From NCBI RefSeq assembly GCF_000205165.1, contig NZ_GL883869.1, positions 1 through 64,000 of the forward strand: 64,000 bases of DNA, written 5' to 3'. Positions 57,812 to 64,000 of the stretch are shown here, piece after piece; position 1 is the first letter of the stretch; every line of letters starts with the position of its first letter. The notes beneath the pieces were generated by a model. The model saw only the letters and a program-made list of their open reading frames with translations. It did no database searches and was not told the origin of the DNA. This DNA is from Paraprevotella xylaniphila YIT 11841. Its GTDB lineage: Bacteria > Bacteroidota > Bacteroidia > Bacteroidales > Bacteroidaceae. The translations under genes were made by a program, and so were the position numbers.

Positions 57812-60430
57812 TCAACGTACGATGACTTTCTTCACTGCCGCTCCGGCACGTACGATATAGATACCCGGACGGACGGTTTCATGCACCGTGCCCTCGAACT
57901 CGGACACGCAAGTGCCGTCAACCGTATAAATTGCACCAGATTCCGAAGTGAAGACGTTGATGGTGCGCCCCGTCACGAAGACCTTCAAGTCACCGCCATC
58001 GGCCTGCACGTCGCGCACGCCTGTGGCAAAGCTCTCGGATGGAATATCGTCCACAGTCTCGTAGGTACGGATCCAGTCGATGTAAAGCGCATCGCCTTGT
58101 TGGAAGCCCTGTGTGCTCATATATTGGCTTACATAATTGGTCTTTCCCACGCTGACATAACGCAACAAGTCCCAATAATACACATCACCCTTCATTTCCG
58201 CATCTGACAAATTTAAAGCAAATTCCGAATTCAAACCGTTCACTTGCTGAAGGAAATTAAACTTATCCACCGTAATCTCCGGGTTCGTACCCTTGCACTT
58301 CATGGCAATATAACGGCGTACGCCCGGGTTGAGGCTAATCATACAGGACTCGTCACGCACTCCGCCTTCAGGGTCACGGTCATAGAAGTTCGTGAACACG
58401 CCACCTTCACGGCGCATGGACGGACTGGTCGGATAAGTAGTCACATTGCCCAAAGACGTTCCGTCGAACGAATCGTATGTATCAGCCGCCGTCAGTTTCA
58501 GACACTGCAAATCTTCACCCTCTGCATCCTTATAAGTATCCTTGTTCACACGCGACCACATGCGCCAACGTTGCATACGCCAACCGTCCAACATGAAGGT
58601 CTGGCCGTGTTCGCCCATCACAAGTTCCGCACCGTTGATAGTCCCCTTGGTGCCCGGGTCGTCTTCTGCCTCTCCATTGAACTCCCAAGCCTCGAACAGC
58701 CCGGTCTTCTCGTCGTCCGAAGGAACATAGCTCGACAAGGCATCCTCTATCTGGAACAAATAAGGCTGCATACCTTCGTAATCCGTATCCGGGAATTCAT
58801 CTACCGTCTTCAACTCATAACCGGACTTATAATAATAGTATGAACCACATTTCATATCGAACAGTCCGAAACCGTCACGGTCGGCAAAGGTAAAGGAGGC
58901 CGCATCGCTTGCACCGTTCACCAAAAGCAAAGTCCCGTCAGTGCATTGCACCACCACGCCATCCTTGCCTTTCAGGTTATATGTGACCAAACCGTTGTTT
59001 TCGCCAACGGGCACAAAAGTTAAAGGCATGGCACTCTCGTTAGCACCCAAAGCCAAAGGACGTCCGGTATAACTGTCTTTCGTCACTTCATCAGACAAGG
59101 CATACAAAGAAACGGAACCGTCAGAAGTACGGATATAATTATATACCAAATCCTCAGTCGGGTTTACGAATGAATAGAACTCGGCTACGGCGGCATTCAC
59201 CTCTTCAATAGCGGCCAAATACTCTTCTGTCGTGGCATCCACCTTGTTGTAGACCCCGTCTGCCTTCGCATGTATTTCCTTCAAAGACGCATAGGCATTG
59301 TCAGCATCCCCCATGTAGTTCTGGAAACCTTTAATAACCTTTTCCGCTTCCCACAGCACAGTGTTCAGCACGTCCTTTTGAGGGTTTACCTTCTCACCAT
59401 CGCCCCAATTATTTTCAGCCGTCAGGCTTTCTTTGAATTCGGCCATGGAACGGAACGTCTTGAGCCACTTGATGTCTACATACGGCATGTCCTCCTTGTT
59501 CTTCGGGTCTGCCGAAACGATGGAACTGGGATTTTCCGCATCATAAATGATATTCTTCAATGTATCTGCCCGACAGATATAGCACAAATAAATGCTTTGG
59601 AGCTTAAAGCTGCCCAAACGCTCCAACAAACGCATGCTTTCCAAGCGTTCTGCGGTGGCAGTGTCCTTGATGGCCGCAAAGTTCCATGCCATAACGACAT
59701 CCGACTTGTCTTCATCGAACGACACGGGAATACGATGCGCCAAATATGTCGTGTCTTCCTTTTTGGCTTGTTTGTCGCCATTCGCCAATATAGCCCAAGT
59801 GGAATCGGGCGTTCCCGTGAGCCTGTTCCAGTCTCCATTATATTTGAGTTCCAAAGAATCGCGGCCAAGCGCGTCTTTTTCTCCCCAAGCAAACTGGCAA
59901 GCAAAGATGTCCATGGATTTCTGATTGAATCCCCACATTCCGCCATACGCGTCCCCGAAGTTCTCCTTGACGCTTGTACCTCCCTCATAAGGGCTGTACC
60001 ATCTCATTTCAACCCAAAAAGAACCTTTGTCTTTTGTACCGCCTTCGGCCTTGCTTTCCGAGTTCTTGATGGTGGAAGCTTTTAAGGCAAGGACAGGGAA
60101 GGCCGGGGTTATCGTCATAAGTCCCTCACCGGCAATCTTTTCCTTGATATCGAAACGATTACGCATCAAGAACCCACCTTTTTCGGGTTCATAATTCGTA
60201 TTATGCACTCCCAAATAAGACCTGATGTAATCACCGTCTACCACATAACTCCTCCGGTAATCTTCATTCTTCACCGCTGCACCTTCGTTACCGAACTCCA
60301 TTTTCGCACCAATTTCCAACTGGGCAGGTGTCCAATTGTAATAACCGTTCACGCCATGGATTTGTCGTTGAGCCACTGCCGTTCCAACATAGCATAACAA
60401 CGAGAACCCTAGTAAATGTCCTAAATTCAT
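57812..60430 (-). CDS. Large exported surface protein of unknown function with sorting-type tail
   Basis: An 872-residue protein with signal peptide MNLGHLLGFSLLCYVGTAVA. The first 350 residues form a beta-rich domain ending in VDIKWLKTFRSMAEFKES; a helical linker (NAYASLKEIHAKADGVYNKV) and an RICIN-like stretch follow; a second beta-rich domain ends in YIDWIRTYETVDDIPSES. The W-x-K/R-T-F/Y motif recurs in the broken lyase-type gene, so this may be a shared glycan-binding module. The C-terminal 70 residues carry a tail with IYTVDGTCVSEF and RPGIYIVRAG. Element copy A precedes the gene. Confidence 0.6.
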   Translation of the reverse strand: MNLGHLLGFSLLCYVGTAVAQRQIHGVNGYYNWTPAQLEIGAKMEFGNEGAAVKNEDYRRSYVVDGDYIRSYLGVHNTNYEPEKGGFLMRNRFDIKEKIAGEGLMTITPAFPVLALKASTIKNSESKAEGGTKDKGSFWVEMRWYSPYEGGTSVKENFGDAYGGMWGFNQKSMDIFACQFAWGEKDALGRDSLELKYNGDWNRLTGTPDSTWAILANGDKQAKKEDTTYLAHRIPVSFDEDKSDVVMAWNFAAIKDTATAERLESMRLLERLGSFKLQSIYLCYICRADTLKNIIYDAENPSSIVSADPKNKEDMPYVDIKWLKTFRSMAEFKESLTAENNWGDGEKVNPQKDVLNTVLWEAEKVIKGFQNYMGDADNAYASLKEIHAKADGVYNKVDATTEEYLAAIEEVNAAVAEFYSFVNPTEDLVYNYIRTSDGSVSLYALSDEVTKDSYTGRPLALGANESAMPLTFVPVGENNGLVTYNLKGKDGVVVQCTDGTLLLVNGASDAASFTFADRDGFGLFDMKCGSYYYYKSGYELKTVDEFPDTDYEGMQPYLFQIEDALSSYVPSDDEKTGLFEAWEFNGEAEDDPGTKGTINGAELVMGEHGQTFMLDGWRMQRWRMWSRVNKDTYKDAEGEDLQCLKLTAADTYDSFDGTSLGNVTTYPTSPSMRREGGVFTNFYDRDPEGGVRDESCMISLNPGVRRYIAMKCKGTNPEITVDKFNFLQQVNGLNSEFALNLSDAEMKGDVYYWDLLRYVSVGKTNYVSQYMSTQGFQQGDALYIDWIRTYETVDDIPSESFATGVRDVQADGGDLKVFVTGRTINVFTSESGAIYTVDGTCVSEFEGTVHETVRPGIYIVRAGAAVKKVIVR

Positions 60431-60480
60431 AAAAACAAAAATTTAAAGTTAAACCATAATTTTATAACTTCTCCTATTTC

Positions 60481-60511
60481 CTACTACGATTGGGAACGAG
60501 AAAATACCTAC
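60481..60511 (-). promoter_or_regulatory. Conserved PUL element, copy A
   Basis: Read toward the gene: GTAGGTATTTT-N5-TCCCAATCGTAGTAG, 50 nt before the start of the 60430 gene. Only the 5-nt spacer and the flanks differ from copies B and C. Confidence 0.74.
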
Positions 60512-60524
60512 GGCCTCATCACAT

Positions 60525-61949
60525 TTATCCACAAACCAATGTGGAAAGGGAGAGGGGTGGCAACTCGAATTCCAACCGTTGGCCGCCTATTTGCAGGTTA
60601 CGCTTTTCTGGTTGCGGTCCTGAATTGTATGTCACAACCACCGTCTTGCCCTCATGGTTACGGAAAGCCAACATGTTCCCAGGGGCAGACACTTTCAACC
60701 GCCGACTCCCGGGCTGCACAAAATGCGACAGGTGTTTCATCAAATAAAACTCATCAGTATAGACCACCTCACGTGTCTGGCGGTTCACCCTCACCAAGGA
60801 GTTTTGAGCCCAATCCCAACCGCTTTTGCCCGTCTCATCCAACACCATGTTCCAATACATATAGGAACTCACGCCATGGTTGAAACAATGCACCACGGCT
60901 TTCCAACTTCGTTCAAGCGAAGTCCAGTCGTTCTCCCCGTCGCCGCATTCGTTTTCCGTCTGCATGTAACGGTAACGGGGGTATTCGTGCTGAATAACCG
61001 GTAACGCTTGCTTTCCCGTCCATTGTACTCCGATACCATCGATGGCCGCAGCTGCATCCTTGTCTTTCAAGAACGCACGCACATAATCGGGATTCGGATA
61101 GTTCACCGTACCTAGCCAAATCTCAGTATCGATACTGTCTTTCTTAAATTGCGGGGCCAGGAACTTACCGACGAAAATGGCCAGATCCTCGGGGCGCCAT
61201 GTACAAGACGGCCAAGCCGGTTGCCAAGCGATTTCGTTCTGCGGCATCACCATGCTGATGTTCACCCCATTTTTCCGGTATTCCTGAATGTATTTGGAAA
61301 AATAAAGTGCGTATGCCTCCAAGTAGCCGACCTGCATGTTGAAGCCGGTCGTATGGATGAATGTGGCCCGACGGGGATCAAGACGGTTGTGTCCCGTCCC
61401 TAACTTATCCACCCCATGGCTTTTCAGAGAATAATGCTCATTGATTTTCATCCAGATGGGGGGTGTCCACGGACTGGCCCACAATTTCAAGTCTGGCCTC
61501 AACTTCAAGGCTTCCTTAATGTAGGGTATCAAAGTATAACGGTCACGCCCGACATTGAAATTACGCATCTCATAATCGTCTTTCACGTCGTCATAAGAGT
61601 AATAGGCAAAAGCATAATCGCTACAAGCTATCGGTGTACGCCCGTAAGCGAAGTTTATGCCTTCTTTAGCAAACAAGGCTTCCATGACTTTTCCACGTTC
61701 TTCTGCATCCAAACACTGCAAAGCATCCCAACCCAGTTCGTTGAAAGTCCCGCCAAACCCGTCTACCTCTTGCATCAGGCTGTCCGTATAAACATACACA
61801 TCAGCCTTTCGCCCGTCATTTTTCAACACTTTGACCTTCTGCCCCTTCCAACGTTCCGTAGCTGTAGTCGTAACCATCTCAATCTGTTGAGCTGCCACCG
61901 AAAGATATGTGCATCCCAACCCAATCCATAATAATACGTTTCTTTTCAT
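60525..61949 (-). CDS. GH30-family glycoside hydrolase
   Basis: A 474-residue exported enzyme (signal peptide MKRNVLLWIGLGCTYLSVAA). The clan GH-A barrel has VDGFGGTFNELGWDAL in the first strand, the acid/base Glu239 (VMPQNEIAWQPAW) and the nucleophile Glu332 (MQTENECGDGEND). The C-terminal beta domain follows (NMLAFRNHEGKTVVVTYNSG). GH30 members include beta-glucosidases, beta-1,6-glucanases and glucuronoxylanases; the subfamily cannot be read with confidence. It follows the GH28-like gene by 37 nt and is probably cotranscribed. Confidence 0.9.
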   Translation of the reverse strand: MKRNVLLWIGLGCTYLSVAAQQIEMVTTTATERWKGQKVKVLKNDGRKADVYVYTDSLMQEVDGFGGTFNELGWDALQCLDAEERGKVMEALFAKEGINFAYGRTPIACSDYAFAYYSYDDVKDDYEMRNFNVGRDRYTLIPYIKEALKLRPDLKLWASPWTPPIWMKINEHYSLKSHGVDKLGTGHNRLDPRRATFIHTTGFNMQVGYLEAYALYFSKYIQEYRKNGVNISMVMPQNEIAWQPAWPSCTWRPEDLAIFVGKFLAPQFKKDSIDTEIWLGTVNYPNPDYVRAFLKDKDAAAAIDGIGVQWTGKQALPVIQHEYPRYRYMQTENECGDGENDWTSLERSWKAVVHCFNHGVSSYMYWNMVLDETGKSGWDWAQNSLVRVNRQTREVVYTDEFYLMKHLSHFVQPGSRRLKVSAPGNMLAFRNHEGKTVVVTYNSGPQPEKRNLQIGGQRLEFELPPLSLSTLVCG

Positions 61950-61986
61950 ATTTATTGGTTTACAAATAATTTAAAAAATCAACATT

Positions 61987-63438
61987 TCATTTCACCGTCA
62001 TCGTGCGTACCACATCTGTTTCCGGACGGAACGGACGGCCGTTCACCGTCACATTCTCCAACGTGTACCCTCCTACGCTCCTCTGTTTGTCGTAGTCTAT
62101 GATCAGGCTAGGATTGATATTCCCCTCCGGGGCCGTCACCGAAATATTGCGGAAACGGACATTTTCGACACGGTTGCCCGGCGCACGGTTATACTTTTCA
62201 CTGTAATCCACGCGCATCTCGAACAAGCGGGCTTTCGGCACGTCTTCTATGCGAATGGAATCATACGTCACATCGCGGATGGTATTCTTGTCACCGCAAC
62301 CGATGGTAAGCATGCCGTCGCCTGCATGGAAAAGGATGTCGCAATCATGTATGCGCACGTTTTCCAATGTCTCGCCGGTCTCGCTACGGTCGTCGCCATG
62401 CGTCCCGATATTGACCGGATGCGCCCAGTCGCACCACAGAGTGGCCCTCGAAATGTCAAAGTCACTACTTCCTCCCCAATACCACCAACGGTGGTTGTAA
62501 AGGGCAATGCAGTCGTCCGAATTACGCAGGAACACGTTGTGGATTTTCACATGCCGGCAACACATCAGGTCTATGCCGTCGCTCCAAGGACGGGCAGAAA
62601 AAGACTTGAGGTTACGGATGGTGATGTTTTCCGACTGTCCGCCATATACCGTATAATGCTGTGGGTTCAATACGGTCACACCGTCCACCAATACGTCCTT
62701 GGAATAGGTGATTTCGATGCCGCGCAACGGATGGGCAATGATGCCCCGCCCGATGATGCGCACATCCTCGGCACGGTCTACAATAAGCCGTGCGCGGACC
62801 ACCGCGCCCGGTGCCAGATAAACGGTCGTATGGCTCGGTATCTTGATTTCCCCGCTAGGCAAATCCTTGGGCTTATGCACGCCCGGTCCGAAATAAATCA
62901 GCCGTGCGTCCTGCATGAATATGTCCTGCGCGTTTGGAGCCGTCCAGTTGATAGTGCCCGGTTCATCGCCTGTATAGGTTTCCGTAAGCATGGCATTGGC
63001 AAAGACATGCAGGTTCTGTTTCCGCTCGCCGTTGAATTCCACACTCAGGAATTCCGGACGCTGCAAGGCGAACTCCACCGTACGCTCGTCCACCTGCCGG
63101 GCCACAATGCCCCGTGAAGCCGGTTTCACCTTCACTGCCATCCGGCCGTCTGCGCCCAAAGCATCGGCACGGCAGTTCCTGACCTTCACCGCCACTGGCC
63201 CACCCATCTCGAATTCGGCAAAAGAAGCGTGACGGACTTTCCGCACATCCACTTCGCAATCCAGATTCGGAACTTGCCTCCACTCACTGTCACTGCCTGC
63301 AAGAGGCTTTACGTACACCTCGTAATCCGGATTCCGTTTCAGCCCTTCTTTTCCTTCGGGCCATTCACTCACCCGTATTTGTGCCTGCACCGTCCAAGCC
63401 ATCAGGCACAACAAGATGGCCATTTTACATTTTCCCAT
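61987..63438 (-). CDS. GH28-like right-handed beta-helix glycosidase
   Basis: A 483-residue exported protein (signal peptide around KMAILLCLMAWTVQA). Coils of a beta-helix are clear. GH28-type active-site blocks are present in modified form: PWSDGIDL, NSDDCIALYNH and NIGTHGDD. An extra N-terminal beta domain (IRVSEWPEGKEGLKRNPDYEVYV) precedes the helix, as in some Bacteroides exo-enzymes. The starts MGKCK (63438) and MAILL (63423) are both possible; the former overlaps the upstream gene by 14 nt. Because the classical G-H-G and R-I-K blocks are not exact, the substrate may not be galacturonate. Confidence 0.78.
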   Translation of the reverse strand: MGKCKMAILLCLMAWTVQAQIRVSEWPEGKEGLKRNPDYEVYVKPLAGSDSEWRQVPNLDCEVDVRKVRHASFAEFEMGGPVAVKVRNCRADALGADGRMAVKVKPASRGIVARQVDERTVEFALQRPEFLSVEFNGERKQNLHVFANAMLTETYTGDEPGTINWTAPNAQDIFMQDARLIYFGPGVHKPKDLPSGEIKIPSHTTVYLAPGAVVRARLIVDRAEDVRIIGRGIIAHPLRGIEITYSKDVLVDGVTVLNPQHYTVYGGQSENITIRNLKSFSARPWSDGIDLMCCRHVKIHNVFLRNSDDCIALYNHRWWYWGGSSDFDISRATLWCDWAHPVNIGTHGDDRSETGETLENVRIHDCDILFHAGDGMLTIGCGDKNTIRDVTYDSIRIEDVPKARLFEMRVDYSEKYNRAPGNRVENVRFRNISVTAPEGNINPSLIIDYDKQRSVGGYTLENVTVNGRPFRPETDVVRTMTVK

Positions 63439-64000
63439 TTGTCTCTTTGTTTAATATGATTTTACGCACACCCGTATGTTCTCCGTCGGATACCTTCAAC
63501 AGATATACACCGGAAGACATTTGACCGACCGGCATACCGCATTCCAAACCTCCGGAAACCCCGACCGTACCGACCAATGTACCGGACAGCGAATACAGGC
63601 CGACAACCGTATTACGGGCAGGAACTGACGAGAAGCGGACCGTAAGCCTGCCACCGGAAACTTCCGCACACCATTCCGCTCCGGCTTGTGCCATACTTTC
63701 CACACCGCTTCCCTCAATCACGACCTGCGTACGGACTACGGGAAGCGCGGAGGCATAAAGCAGATTGCCCGTTTGCAACGCCGTGATTTCGGAACGGCCC
63801 ACCGACAAAGGTAAAAGACCGTGACCGTCCACCACTTCAACCACGGAAGGAGCTGAACTCTTTAAAGCCACGGAAAGACCGGAAGTGGAGGATACCGGAG
63901 GCGTGAAAGCTTCATCGCCCACCTTGCATTCTGCCAACTCCCCAAAAATGATGGCCTGCGTGGCGGCTCCATATAAAGCCGAAACCTGACCGGCATCCAA
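63425..64000 (-). CDS. C-terminal part of an exported protein with Big-like and sorting-type domains, 5' truncated
   Basis: The frame is open at the right edge of the window; 191 residues are visible. A Big-type Ig-like domain (SGLSVALKSSAPSVVEVVDG then LPLSVGRSEITA) is followed by a C-terminal tail with VVGLYSLSGTLV and SGVYLLKVSDGEHTGVRKIIL, a type-A sorting-like domain. It overlaps the GH28-like gene by 14 nt, so it is the upstream gene of the same operon. The catalytic part lies outside the window. Confidence 0.7.
   Translation of the reverse strand: MDAGQVSALYGAATQAIIFGELAECKVGDEAFTPPVSSTSGLSVALKSSAPSVVEVVDGHGLLPLSVGRSEITALQTGNLLYASALPVVRTQVVIEGSGVESMAQAGAEWCAEVSGGRLTVRFSSVPARNTVVGLYSLSGTLVGTVGVSGGLECGMPVGQMSSGVYLLKVSDGEHTGVRKIILNKETNGKM

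Noticed and set aside
1-64000. CRISPR array, tRNA, rRNA, insertion sequence or prophage
   Set aside because: No regular spaced repeats, cloverleaf sequences, transposase or phage genes were seen in either strand.

Overview
The window looks like a chromosomal segment of a gut Bacteroidaceae-type bacterium (Bacteroides/Phocaeicola group; the species cannot be fixed from sequence alone). The reasons are promoters of the Bacteroidetes form TTTG-N19/20-TAnnTTTG, SusC/SusD pairs, surface lipoproteins with acidic residues after the lipid cysteine, GH97 and GH127-type enzymes, and LL-diaminopimelate aminotransferase next to dapF. No rRNA, tRNA, CRISPR array or insertion sequence was seen.

Positions 1-14,400 are a housekeeping region on the + strand: the tail of a PD-(D/E)XK nuclease-fold protein, a 305-bp MITE-like inverted repeat, a GNAT acetyltransferase, slyD, aroC, a probable orphan small RNA (about 3082-3181), then gltB-gltD-asnB-dapF-dapL, which links ammonia assimilation, asparagine synthesis and lysine/peptidoglycan precursor synthesis. 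Two small proteins, one exported and one membrane-bound, follow.

Positions 14,400-20,700 hold, on the - strand, a frameshifted lipoprotein gene and a compact hexuronate catabolism operon: MFS transporter exuT-like, uxaC, uxuA and an SDR-type fructuronate reductase. This pathway takes glucuronate or galacturonate to 2-keto-3-deoxygluconate; the final kinase and aldolase are not in the window.

Positions 21,500-64,000 are one large polysaccharide utilisation region. It holds an (alpha/alpha)-type hydrolase candidate, a GH127/146-like beta-L-arabinofuranosidase, a heparinase II/III-type protein, a GH97 enzyme, a giant exported protein with a zincin-like HESNH motif, and two alginate_lyase-type (PF05426-like) proteins, one frameshifted. 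It also holds two SusC/SusD pairs, four lipoproteins with fasciclin (FAS1) domains in place of SusE/SusF-type binders, a large surface protein of unknown function, a GH30, a GH28-like beta-helix enzyme and the tail of another exported protein. A PIN-domain toxin-antitoxin pair on the opposite strand splits the cluster at about 57 kb.

The most notable unexplained signal is a roughly 31-bp element (consensus on the gene strand GT-N2-GT-N2-TTT-N5-T-N2-CAATCGTA-N-TAGG) found five times, about 40-110 bp upstream of five polysaccharide genes up to 32 kb apart. The canonical -7 box was not found beside it. It is either an operator for an unseen hybrid two-component or other activator, or an ECF-sigma promoter. 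No regulator gene lies in the window. The hexuronate operon next door and the lyase-type enzymes suggest that the target glycan is acidic and contains uronic acid; this is inference.
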